DNA from: Ligaoa zhengdingensis
GTDB taxonomy: Bacteria; Bacillota; Clostridia; Oscillospirales; Ruminococcaceae
Direction of reading: 5' to 3'
NCBI RefSeq assembly: GCF_014384885.1
Contig: NZ_JACRST010000028.1
Location: forward strand, 1-21,664
Length of the DNA: 21,664 nt
Positions 1 to 4,926 of this stretch are shown here, piece after piece. Under the pieces are notes generated by a model. It searched no databases, was not told where the DNA came from, and worked only from the letters and a program-made list of their open reading frames with translations. Position 1 is the stretch's first letter. Each line of letters starts with the position of its first letter. The translations under genes were made by a program, and so were the position numbers.

Positions 1-71
1 TTCAAAACCGAATGTTGTTCAATTTTCAAGGTTCCGTTCTGGTAAGCGCCCCGCCCCGTCAGGAGTGGAAC
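1..71 (-). promoter_or_regulatory. Probable rRNA operon leader (5' part, gene lies left of window)
   Basis: Read on the minus strand this stretch contains CCTTGAAAATTGAACA (about 17-32), which resembles the conserved antitermination/processing leader found next to 16S or 23S rRNA genes in Firmicutes. It lies directly downstream of two tandem strong promoters that point leftward. No rRNA sequence itself is in the window, so a tRNA operon remains possible. Confidence 0.5.
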
Positions 72-77
72 TTTCTT

Positions 78-107
78 ATCTTACCACACCGCCCTACTGT
101 TTGTCAA
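78..107 (-). promoter_or_regulatory. Sigma-A promoter P2 of the leftward stable-RNA operon
   Basis: On the minus strand TTGACA (107-102) is followed after 18 bases by TAAGAT (83-78). It is the proximal of two tandem promoters about 86 bases apart, an arrangement typical of rRNA operons. The two promoters resemble each other in their G-rich spacers ending in GTGG. Confidence 0.6.
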
Positions 108-164
108 GCACTTTTTTTCGGTGCTTCTGGCTCGCTTTCGCTCACCCTGTCGGACAGCTTATTT

Positions 165-193
165 ATATTACCACGCCCCTCCCCCTTTGTCAA
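165..193 (-). promoter_or_regulatory. Sigma-A promoter P1 of the leftward stable-RNA operon
   Basis: On the minus strand TTGACA (193-188) is followed after exactly 17 bases by TAATAT (170-165). It is the distal promoter of a tandem pair driving transcription out of the left edge of the window. Confidence 0.6.
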
Positions 194-338
194 TACCTTT
201 TTTGGCAAAATTATGACGACTTTTTTACATGTTGGTCTATCTATGCCAGAAAAGGTCGGCTTGTCCAGAATTTGGCGCGGCGAGCACGGGCGTGTCGCCC
301 GCGTCACCCATAGTATGGCTGCGGTTTCTCCACTTTAT

Positions 339-470
339 TCATCCGATGCGAGAAATTTCCTCTTTTTCTTTTCCCGCGCGGTTCAGCCGGCGTTCCTCCA
401 GCCGTTCGCCCAGCAAAAAGCTGACGGTCCAAATTGCAATCGAGCATCCCATCACCAAAAACAGCTCCAT
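339..470 (-). CDS. Small membrane peptide, 43 aa, unknown function
   Basis: An ATG at 470 follows AAAGGAGCGGACAGGT, so a good Shine-Dalgarno sequence lies about 8 bases upstream. The product starts MELFLVMGCS, has one hydrophobic segment at residues 2-20 and then a highly charged tail rich in Glu, Arg and Lys (ERLEERR, GKEKEE), giving one membrane helix with a cytoplasmic charged end. I do not recognise the family. It is transcribed divergently from sleB and lies upstream of the leftward stable-RNA promoters. The start, SD and membrane-plus-charged-tail pattern argue for a real gene; its small size and lack of known homologues are the main doubts. Confidence 0.6.
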   Translation of the reverse strand: MELFLVMGCSIAIWTVSFLLGERLEERRLNRAGKEKEEISRIG

Positions 471-605
471 ACCTGTCCGCTCCTTTCCATCGCCGCACAA
501 TAGCCTTGACATCCTATTTTATGCAGGGGGATGGAAATAGGTTCGGATAAACCTTCCTTCGTTTGGAGATACTTTTGACAAACGCTTTTTTAAGGAGGTA
601 TTTGC

Positions 606-1313
606 ATGTCGAACAAGCTGATCCCGGCGTTGAAGCTGGGGATCCTGATTGCTCTCAATATTCTGATGATTGGGCTGGTGCTTTATGCAGGCAGCCACGA
701 TTCGGTGGACGCGCTATCCAAGATGGGCTCTCGCGGCGCGGAGGTGCGCGAGATTCAAACCCGCCTGAAGCGGTGGGGATATCTGGACGGCGCTGTGGAC
801 GGCATTTACGGGACGCAGACCGAAAAGGCGGTGCGCTATTTCCAGAGCAAAAACGGCCTGGCGGTGGACGGCATTGCGGGGCCCGCCACCCTGCGCGCGC
901 TGGGCATCAACTCCACCACGGGCACGGCCAGCACCGGCAGCTCGGGGATGGGCGGATATTCGGATAGCGATTACCGCCTATTGGCGCGCATCATCTCGGC
1001 CGAAGCGCGCGGCGAAGTTTACGAGGGCCAGGTAGCGGTGGGCGGCGTGGTGCTCAACCGGGTGAAGCACTCGTCGTTCCCCAACACGATCTCCGGGGTG
1101 GTGTACCAGCCGGGCGCATTCTCCGCCATCAACGACGGCCAGATCAACCAGCCGGTGGCCGATAGCTGCTACCGCGCGGCGCGCGACGCGATCAACGGCT
1201 GGGATGCGAGCGGCGGCGCGATCTACTATTATAATCCGGACAAGACCTCCAACCAGTGGATGCGCAGCCGGCCGGTGATCAAACGGATTGGGCGGCATCT
1301 GTTCTGCAAATAG
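606..1313 (+). CDS. sleB: Spore cortex-lytic enzyme SleB (germination-specific cell wall hydrolase)
   Basis: The 235-aa protein has an N-terminal hydrophobic anchor or signal (residues 7-27), a peptidoglycan-binding type 1 domain (about 43-98, with the repeat core VREIQTRLKRWGYLDG and AVRYFQSKNGL), a Ser/Thr/Gly linker (102-117) and a C-terminal Hydrolase_2 domain (122-235). The likely catalytic Glu is in the motif SAEARGE (residues 131-137). SleB proteins are lytic transglycosylases that cut spore cortex peptidoglycan containing muramic delta-lactam during germination. The start is set by TAAGGAGGTATTTGC before the ATG. Length and domain order match the family; no ypeB-like partner follows. 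A sporulation sigma factor promoter is expected but none is clear upstream. The stop codon sits inside the left arm of a 12-bp inverted repeat. Confidence 0.9.
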   Translation: MSNKLIPALKLGILIALNILMIGLVLYAGSHDSVDALSKMGSRGAEVREIQTRLKRWGYLDGAVDGIYGTQTEKAVRYFQSKNGLAVDGIAGPATLRALGINSTTGTASTGSSGMGGYSDSDYRLLARIISAEARGEVYEGQVAVGGVVLNRVKHSSFPNTISGVVYQPGAFSAINDGQINQPVADSCYRAARDAINGWDASGGAIYYYNPDKTSNQWMRSRPVIKRIGRHLFCK

Positions 1314-1341
1314 GGACCGGGCGCTGCGCCCCTATTTGCAG
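1304..1341. repeat. 12-bp inverted repeat spanning the sleB stop codon
   Basis: CTGCAAATAGGG (1304-1315) is the exact reverse complement of CCCTATTTGCAG (1330-1341), and the loop can itself pair (GGGC/GCCC). The left arm encodes the last residues and stop of sleB. No T-run follows, so it is not a standard intrinsic terminator, but it may act as an mRNA 3' end stabiliser. Confidence 0.6.
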
Positions 1342-1540
1342 TTGGCCTTGCAGCTTCGGGCAGAGCGTTTGCGCACCGCCGTGCGGCTGCCCCGGTATTG
1401 CCCCCGCCGGGCATGCGCCCGGGAGCGGTACCGAGGAAAACACTTGCTAAGGATATGGAGCGCAGTGCCCGAAGCTGGCAAATCAGGTGCAAAACCCGCC
1501 TAGGGATGCCCCTGGGGGCAATGCTGAGGCAGCCGCTATC
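1330..1540. repeat. Short copy of the GC-rich mosaic repeat, two half-modules in inverted orientation
   Basis: The left part (about 1345-1425) is in forward orientation; 32 bases from GCCTTGCAGCT to GCGTTTGCGCAC differ at only 2 positions from a stretch near 20841. The right part (about 1465-1540) is the same family in reverse; read on the minus strand, CTGCCTCAGCATTGCCCC and the following bases match about 10861-10903 with few mismatches. The two halves therefore face each other and can fold into a long hairpin. The stretch holds no gene and separates the convergent sleB and ttcA-like genes. Confidence 0.65.
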
Positions 1541-1543
1541 GAT

Positions 1544-2254
1544 TCACCAGCCCGAGATGTGCCCGCGCTGCATGGCGCCGAACAGCCGCTTTCTGAGTCC
1601 CGGGCGCTCGCGCTCCAACTCAGTCAGATACTCCTTCATGCGCGTGCGCTCGGTGTATCCGTCCGCGGGGCACTTGCTTTTCACCACCGGCAATGCGCAC
1701 CGCCGCACCGCGCTCAAAATCTCCTTTTCCGGCGCGAAGATCATCGGCCGGATCATCGTCAAATCCTTGCGCGAAAGGTAAGTCACCGGCTGGAAACACC
1801 CGATGCGCCCCTCGTTAAACAGGTTCATCATAAACGTCTCCACCGCGTCGTCGTAATGGTGACCCAGCGCCACCTTGTTGCAGCCCGCCTCCTTGGCCGC
1901 GTCGTGCAGCGCGCCCCGGCGCATGCGCGCGCACAGGCTGCACGGGTTGCTTTCGCTGCGCTGGTCGAACACTACCTCGCCGATGCCGGTGCGCTTCACT
2001 ACATAAGGCACTCCCATCTGCGCGCACAGCGCCTCAATCATCGAGTAATCGGTCTGCACCCCGCCGAAGCCCGGGTCCAGCGTGATCGCCGTGAGCTCGT
2101 ACCGCACCGGCAGGATGCTGCGCAGCCGCGCCAGCCCGCACAGGAGCGTCACCGAATCCTTGCCGCCCGAAACGCCCACCGCCACGCGGTCGCCGTCCTG
2201 TACCATATTATAATCGGCGATCGCCTTGCGCATATATCCAATCATCTTCTGCAT
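1544..2254 (-). CDS. TtcA/TilS-family tRNA-thiolating ATPase (tRNA 2-thiocytidine biosynthesis type)
   Basis: The 236-aa protein carries the PP-loop ATP-binding motif SGGKDS at residues 29-34 and three cysteines, C105 and C108 (motif NPCSLCARMRRG) and C195, spaced like the [4Fe-4S] ligands of TtcA. TtcA adds sulfur to C32 of certain tRNAs after adenylating the base. GHHYDDAVET (131-140) is the family's second conserved block. The start ATG at 2254 has AAGAGGAGCG upstream. A sigma-A promoter is visible at 2302-2330. The 3' end runs into the GC-rich repeat, so a terminator is not obvious. Substrate specificity cannot be told from sequence alone, and Firmicute members are often only annotated as TtcA-like. 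Confidence 0.82.
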   Translation of the reverse strand: MQKMIGYMRKAIADYNMVQDGDRVAVGVSGGKDSVTLLCGLARLRSILPVRYELTAITLDPGFGGVQTDYSMIEALCAQMGVPYVVKRTGIGEVVFDQRSESNPCSLCARMRRGALHDAAKEAGCNKVALGHHYDDAVETFMMNLFNEGRIGCFQPVTYLSRKDLTMIRPMIFAPEKEILSAVRRCALPVVKSKCPADGYTERTRMKEYLTELERERPGLRKRLFGAMQRGHISGW

Positions 2255-2301
2255 CGTGAGCGCTCCTCTTTTCCTTCAAATTGCGGGCCTTACGGCCTCC
2301 T

Positions 2302-2330
2302 ATTTTACAGCAATTTGGTAGGAATGACAA
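2302..2330 (-). promoter_or_regulatory. Sigma-A promoter of the ttcA-like gene
   Basis: On the minus strand TTGTCA (2330-2325) is followed after 17 bases by TAAAAT (2307-2302), about 48 bases before the start codon. A small GGCC/GGCC hairpin lies in the short 5' untranslated region. Confidence 0.6.
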
Positions 2331-2434
2331 GGCCCCAATTTTTGAAATGGCGGCCGAGTACGCGCGAGATCGCGCGCAAAAACACGAGAAAAACGGCGTG
2401 CGGCCCCCGTATATTAAAAATTTCGCAAAAAGCC

Positions 2435-2463
2435 TTGACAAGCCCCGCCGCCCATACTATAAT
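2435..2463 (+). promoter_or_regulatory. Consensus sigma-A promoter of rplM-rpsI
   Basis: TTGACA (2435-2440) and TATAAT (2458-2463) are separated by exactly 17 bases, a perfect match to the housekeeping consensus. Transcription should start near 2470. Confidence 0.85.
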
Positions 2464-2469
2464 GTACCT

Positions 2470-2560
2470 TGTTGTTTCGCGTCCGGGCTCGTTTTGCGCC
2501 CGGATGGCGCCTATATCAAAACGATCGATTCATCAAGATCAATTCGGGAGGTAACCATTT
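2470..2560 (+). promoter_or_regulatory. Leader of the L13-S9 mRNA, possible ribosomal protein autoregulatory site
   Basis: The roughly 90-base untranslated leader holds a hairpin with arms TCCGGGC (2482-2488) and GCCCGGA (2498-2504), followed by a ribosome binding site GGGAGGT before the rplM ATG. Firmicute L13 operons often carry an autoregulatory leader RNA. I see a compatible hairpin but cannot confirm the family consensus. Confidence 0.4.
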
Positions 2561-2989
2561 ATGTCAACTTATATGCCAAAACCCGACGCTGCGGGCCGCA
2601 AATGGTATGTGCTGGACGCCGCCGGCAAACCGCTGGGCCACACCGCTGCCACTGCTGCCCATATCCTGCGCGGCAAGCATAAAGTCACCTTTGCGCCCCA
2701 TGTCGATTGCGGCGACAGCGTCATCATCATCAACGCCGCGGATGCGGTGCTCACCGGCAAAAAGCTGGAACAGAAAATCTATTACCGTCACACCGGCTGG
2801 GTGGGCGGCCTCAAAGAGGTCAAATACTCCAAGCTGATGGCGGAGAACCCCGAAAAAGCCATGATGCTCGCGGTAAAAGGTATGCTTCCCGACACCACGC
2901 TGGGCCGCAAACAGCTCACCCGCTGCAAAATCTACAAGGGCTCGACCCATGAGCAGACCGCGCAGAAGCCCGAAGCGTGGACGTTATAA
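2561..2989 (+). CDS. rplM: 50S ribosomal protein L13
   Basis: The 142-aa product has the L13 signature features: the N-terminal KWYVLDAAGKPLGHTAATAA block, KYYRH-like YYRHTGWVGGLKE, AVKGMLPDTTLGRKQ and the C-terminal IYKGSTHEQTAQKPE. L13 is an early-assembling 23S rRNA-binding protein. Length matches the family. The start follows GGGAGGTAACCATTT. It is the first gene of the classical L13-S9 operon, with rpsI starting 18 bases after its stop and a perfect promoter upstream. Confidence 0.97.
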   Translation: MSTYMPKPDAAGRKWYVLDAAGKPLGHTAATAAHILRGKHKVTFAPHVDCGDSVIIINAADAVLTGKKLEQKIYYRHTGWVGGLKEVKYSKLMAENPEKAMMLAVKGMLPDTTLGRKQLTRCKIYKGSTHEQTAQKPEAWTL

Positions 2990-3007
2990 TAAGGAGGAGG
3001 CAATAAC

Positions 3008-3409
3008 ATGTACGATTCAAAACCCTATTTCTACGGCACCGGCAGAAGAAAACATTCCGTTGCTCGCGTGAGAGTGTTCCCGAACGGGACCGGCTCCATC
3101 AAAATCAACGGCAGAGATATCGACGATTATTTTGGCCTGGATACCCTGAAGCTGATCGTGCGTCAGCCCCTCACCCTGCTGGATGTGGTCGGCAAATATG
3201 ACATCGAGTGCACCGTCGCCGGCGGCGGCGTCTCCGGCCAGGCGGGCGCGATCCGTCACGGCCTGTCCCGCGCGCTGTTGCAGTCGGGCGAAGAGGTTCG
3301 CCCCATCCTGAAAAAGGCCGGGTTCCTCACCCGCGATCCGCGCATGAAGGAGCGCAAAAAATACGGCCTCAAAGCGGCCCGCCGCGCGCCTCAGTTCTCC
3401 AAACGTTAA
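3008..3409 (+). CDS. rpsI: 30S ribosomal protein S9
   Basis: The 133-aa product shows the S9 core YGTGRRKHSVARVRVFPNG, the loop GGGVSGQAGAIRHGLSRALL and the basic C-terminal tail LTRDPRMKERKKYGLKAARR, ending in Lys-Arg, which in the ribosome reaches the P-site tRNA. The start is fixed by AAGGAGGAGGCAATAAC. It is co-transcribed with rplM, and a strong terminator follows 30 bases after the stop. Confidence 0.97.
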   Translation: MYDSKPYFYGTGRRKHSVARVRVFPNGTGSIKINGRDIDDYFGLDTLKLIVRQPLTLLDVVGKYDIECTVAGGGVSGQAGAIRHGLSRALLQSGEEVRPILKKAGFLTRDPRMKERKKYGLKAARRAPQFSKR

Positions 3410-3438
3410 CAACGAGTTTTACTCGATCGATGCGTTTT

Positions 3439-3467
3439 GCCCCCTGCCAGTTGGCAGGGGGCTTTTT
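3439..3467 (+). terminator. Intrinsic terminator of rplM-rpsI
   Basis: A perfect 10-bp stem (GCCCCCTGCC, loop AGTT, GGCAGGGGGC) is followed by TTTTT. It ends just before the convergent XRE regulator gene. Confidence 0.92.
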
Positions 3468-3471
3468 GGTG

Positions 3472-3708
3472 CTATTCCTGGGTCAGCGGAAAAAACAGCA
3501 GGTGCGGCTTGATTTGGTAAAATTCGCTCAGCGTGAGCAACACATCCGCCCCGATATTGCCTCTCTGTTCAGCGCGGACGAGAATCTTCTTTGGGATGCC
3601 GGTGCGGCGCTCCAGCTCGCCGAATGTCCACCCACGCGCTTCGCTCAGCAGGCGCAGGTTTTCACACATCTGCTGAATCTGTCTGCGGTTGGTTTCTTCG
3701 ATGTCCAT
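3472..3708 (-). CDS. Small XRE-family helix-turn-helix regulator
   Basis: The 78-aa product (starting MDIEETNRRQ) is essentially one HTH_3/Cro-C1 domain: LRLLSEARGWTFGELERRTGIP, then KILVRAEQRGNIGADVLLTLSEFYQI, with no ligand-binding domain. The start at 3708 is chosen because GGAGGGG lies 6 bases upstream; an in-frame ATG at 3723 sits inside that SD and has none of its own. It lies between the ribosomal operon and the toxin array, on the same strand as the toxins and downstream of them, with a 23-base palindrome in its upstream region. It may regulate itself or neighbours; the targets are unknown. Confidence 0.8.
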   Translation of the reverse strand: MDIEETNRRQIQQMCENLRLLSEARGWTFGELERRTGIPKKILVRAEQRGNIGADVLLTLSEFYQIKPHLLFFPLTQE

Positions 3709-3723
3709 AAAGAACCCCTCCAT

Positions 3724-3894
3724 CTAGTAGTTTTTGCTATTGTTTCCTTTTGAAATAGTATGAGGGATATGGCTCTGTTTTTTAAGGGGATATAACCCCC
3801 ATATCAGTAATGGCCCATCCCTCCTGTATTTTAAATCGAGAGGATCAGAGAAAGATATGTTATTTTTTCTAACATATAGGAGAGGTGGTAAAAC
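3724..3894. other. AT-rich spacer between the XRE gene and the toxin array
   Basis: This 170-base stretch is clearly more AT-rich than its surroundings. It holds a perfect inverted repeat (3855-3877) and two copies of GGGATAT. No gene is supported; only tiny frames (4-6 codons) follow AGGAGG on the minus strand. It probably contains the promoter of the XRE gene, but no hexamer pair is convincing. Confidence 0.45.
3855..3877. repeat. Perfect 8-bp palindrome, possible operator
   Basis: ATATGTTA (3855-3862), a 7-base T-rich spacer, then TAACATAT (3870-3877). It is either an operator for the adjacent XRE regulator or a small hairpin. Confidence 0.45.
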
Positions 3895-3925
3895 AAAAAA
3901 CGCCCGGCGCTTGCTGCACCGGGCG
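3895..3925 (-). terminator. Intrinsic terminator of toxin mRNA 1
   Basis: On the minus strand CGCCCGG (3925-3919) pairs with CCGGGCG (3907-3901) across an 11-base loop and is followed by TTTTTT. It lies about 120 bases after the toxin stop, so toxin mRNA 1 should be about 285 bases. The related sequences at the ends of units 2 and 3 are less perfect and merge into the next unit's promoter. Confidence 0.8.
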
Positions 3926-3931
3926 GAGGAA

Positions 3932-3960
3932 TTGACATTTTTGCGGGAAACAGCTATAAT
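3932..3960 (+). promoter_or_regulatory. Consensus promoter of antisense RNA 1
   Basis: TTGACA (3932-3937), 17-base spacer, TATAAT (3955-3960): a perfect sigma-A promoter facing the 3' end of the toxin gene on the other strand. Confidence 0.88.
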
Positions 3961-3966
3961 AAAGAC

Positions 3967-4055
3967 AAAGGGACGCCGCCGACAGACGGTTGGCCCGAAG
4001 ATACGATTAAAGATTTAACCGCTACATTTGGACCATGGGGCGGTTATTTCTTTTT
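3967..4055 (+). ncRNA. Antisense RNA antitoxin 1
   Basis: The predicted transcript of about 89 nt starts just after the consensus promoter and ends at a terminator formed by TAACCGC (4016-4022) and GCGGTTA (4040-4046) followed by TTTCTTTTT. It is complementary to the toxin mRNA's 3' untranslated region and overlaps the last codons of the toxin ORF (4044-4055). The 5' part (GGGACGCCGCCGACAGACGG) is conserved in all three units and can form a small hairpin. By analogy with RatA and SR4 in Bacillus it should promote degradation of, or block, the toxin mRNA. Start and end are inferred. Confidence 0.75.
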
Positions 4056-4124
4056 GCCCAAAAACAGGGCAACAATACCGATGACTACCAGACAAAACTG
4101 GAACAGCTCCGTATATGTAACCAT
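4044..4124 (-). CDS. Holin-like type I toxin peptide, copy 1 (26 aa)
   Basis: The peptide MVTYTELFQFCLVVIGIV followed by ALFLGKKK has the pattern of the Hol_Tox (TxpA/BsrG-like) family: a short polar start with M-V-T-Y, one hydrophobic helix of about 16-18 residues and a Lys-rich C-terminus. Such peptides insert into the membrane and are toxic when over-produced. The ATG has a GGGGGTGG ribosome binding site that is also paired in a hairpin. It has its own promoter and terminator, and an antisense RNA covers its 3' end. It is too short for ordinary gene callers. Toxicity is inferred from family resemblance and architecture. Confidence 0.85.
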   Translation of the reverse strand: MVTYTELFQFCLVVIGIVALFLGKKK

Positions 4125-4187
4125 CAGCACCACCCCCTTTCTCGGGGAGTGGCCAACCGCCTGCCGTTTGCGACAGCATCCGAGTTT

Positions 4188-4216
4188 ATGATAACACGCG
4201 CCTTCGCGCTTTGCAA
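4188..4216 (-). promoter_or_regulatory. Promoter of toxin mRNA 1
   Basis: On the minus strand TTGCAA (4216-4211), 17-base spacer, TATCAT (4193-4188). The roughly 57-base 5' untranslated region contains CCACTCCCC pairing with GGGGGTGG (the SD) with one bulged base. Confidence 0.75.
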
Positions 4217-4257
4217 GCAAAACGCCGCCCCAGCGCTTGCTGCACCAGGCGGAGGAA

Positions 4258-4286
4258 TTGACATTTTTGCGGGGAACGGCTATAAT
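4258..4286 (+). promoter_or_regulatory. Consensus promoter of antisense RNA 2
   Basis: TTGACA (4258-4263), 17-base spacer, TATAAT (4281-4286); identical hexamers and spacing to units 1 and 3. Confidence 0.88.
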
Positions 4287-4292
4287 AAAGAC

Positions 4293-4384
4293 AAAGGGAC
4301 GCCGCCGACAGACGGTTGGCCCTGAAAGATTTGAACTAAAGAATAGCCGCTATCTTTTGCAGGGATGGGCGGCTATTTCTTTTT
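4293..4384 (+). ncRNA. Antisense RNA antitoxin 2
   Basis: The predicted RNA of about 92 nt ends at a terminator with arms ATAGCCGC (4343-4350) and GCGGCTAT (4369-4376) plus a T-rich run. The arms differ from unit 1 on both sides in a compensating way, which supports the hairpin. Its 3' end covers the last codons of toxin 2; the rest is complementary to the toxin mRNA 3' region. The middle (after GGCCC) differs from the other units, so pairing between non-matching units would be weaker there. Confidence 0.75.
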
Positions 4385-4453
4385 GCCCTGAAATAAGGCA
4401 ATAATGCCAATGACTACCAGACAAAACGAAAATAACGCTTCATATGTAACCAT
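4373..4453 (-). CDS. Holin-like type I toxin peptide, copy 2 (26 aa, diverged)
   Basis: This copy reads MVTYEALFSFCLVVIGII followed by ALFQGKKK. Compared with copies 1 and 3 it has T5E, E6A, Q9S, V18I and L22Q, keeping the hydrophobic helix and the KKK end. The substitutions preserve the family pattern, so the copy is likely functional and not decaying. The start follows GGGGGTGGTGCTG, and its stop TAG lies in the antisense terminator stem. Confidence 0.85.
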   Translation of the reverse strand: MVTYEALFSFCLVVIGIIALFQGKKK

Positions 4454-4516
4454 CAGCACCACCCCCTTTCCCGGGGAGTGGCCAACCGCCTGCCGTTTGC
4501 GACAGCATCCGAGTTT

Positions 4517-4545
4517 ATGATAACACGCGCCTTCGCGCTTTGCAA
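4517..4545 (-). promoter_or_regulatory. Promoter of toxin mRNA 2
   Basis: On the minus strand TTGCAA (4545-4540), 17-base spacer, TATCAT (4522-4517). The -35 region lies next to the hairpin that ends toxin mRNA 3, so adjacent units share this boundary. Confidence 0.75.
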
Positions 4546-4586
4546 GCAAAACGCCGCCCCAGCGCTTGCTGCACCGGGCGGCGGAA

Positions 4587-4615
4587 TTGACATTTCTGCG
4601 GGGAACGGCTATAAT
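4587..4615 (+). promoter_or_regulatory. Consensus promoter of antisense RNA 3
   Basis: TTGACA (4587-4592), 17-base spacer, TATAAT (4610-4615). Confidence 0.88.
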
Positions 4616-4621
4616 AAAGAC

Positions 4622-4711
4622 AAAGGGACGCCGCCGACAGACGGTTGACCCGAATGAGAAACTACAAAGGGTAGCCGCTACATTTGGACGTGTGGGCGGC
4701 TATTTCTTTTT
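4622..4711 (+). ncRNA. Antisense RNA antitoxin 3
   Basis: The predicted RNA of about 90 nt ends at a terminator with arms TAGCCGC (4672-4678) and GCGGCTA (4696-4702) followed by TTTCTTTTT. It overlaps the 3' end of toxin 3. The 5' conserved part is as in the other units, apart from TTGACCC in place of TTGGCCC. Confidence 0.75.
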
Positions 4712-4780
4712 GCCCAAAAACAGGGCAACAATACCGATGACTACCAGACAAAACTGGAACAGCTCCGTATATGTAACCAT
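4700..4780 (-). CDS. Holin-like type I toxin peptide, copy 3 (26 aa, identical to copy 1)
   Basis: The peptide sequence is identical to copy 1 (MVTYTELFQFC... ending LFLGKKK), with TAG instead of TAA as stop. The SD GGGGGTGG is paired with CCACTCCCC upstream in the mRNA. Identity of the outer copies with divergence of the middle one suggests duplication followed by local divergence or gene conversion. Confidence 0.85.
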   Translation of the reverse strand: MVTYTELFQFCLVVIGIVALFLGKKK

Positions 4781-4843
4781 CAGCACCACCCCCTTTCCCG
4801 GGGAGTGGCCAACCGCCTGCCGTTTGCGACAGCATCCGAGTTT

Positions 4844-4872
4844 ATGATAACACGCGCTTTCATGCTTTGCAA
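4844..4872 (-). promoter_or_regulatory. Promoter of toxin mRNA 3
   Basis: On the minus strand TTGCAA (4872-4867), 17-base spacer, TATCAT (4849-4844). It begins right after the terminator of the upstream CNNM/CBS gene, which separates the array from that operon. Confidence 0.75.
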
Positions 4873-4873
4873 G

Positions 4874-4910
4874 CAAAACGCCGCCCCGGAGGGAATCCCC
4901 CTGGGGCGGC
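4874..4910 (-). terminator. Intrinsic terminator of the CNNM/CBS-domain gene
   Basis: On the minus strand GCCGCCCC (4910-4903) pairs with GGGGCGGC with further pairing inside (AGGGGG/CCCTCC), followed by GTTTTG. It begins about 15 bases after the stop at 4927. Confidence 0.8.
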
Positions 4911-4926
4911 TGCTTTGTTGTACGTT

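Larger units (their letters stand above)
3901..4880. repeat. Three tandem direct repeats of about 327 bp (type I toxin-antitoxin array)
   Basis: The antisense promoter recurs at 3932, 4258 and 4587, giving periods of 326 and 329 bases. Each unit contains, on the plus strand, a consensus promoter and a short antisense RNA with terminator. On the minus strand it contains a TTGCAA-17-TATCAT promoter, an SD-masking hairpin and a 26-codon toxin ORF. Units 1 and 3 encode identical toxins; unit 2 has diverged at the coding and antisense terminator regions while keeping the architecture. Confidence 0.9.

Noticed and set aside
3800..3830. Tiny minus-strand frames after AGGAGG (4-6 codons)
   Set aside because: They are too short to support as genes; no leader-peptide feature (codon run, attenuator) is seen.
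4035..4325. Plus-strand frames of 90-100 codons in the toxin array
   Set aside because: They run across promoters and terminators of the repeats. The minus-strand 26-codon ORFs have the SD and family pattern.
3901..4880. CRISPR-like array
   Set aside because: There are only three long (about 327 bp) direct repeats containing genes and promoters, without short repeats and spacers.
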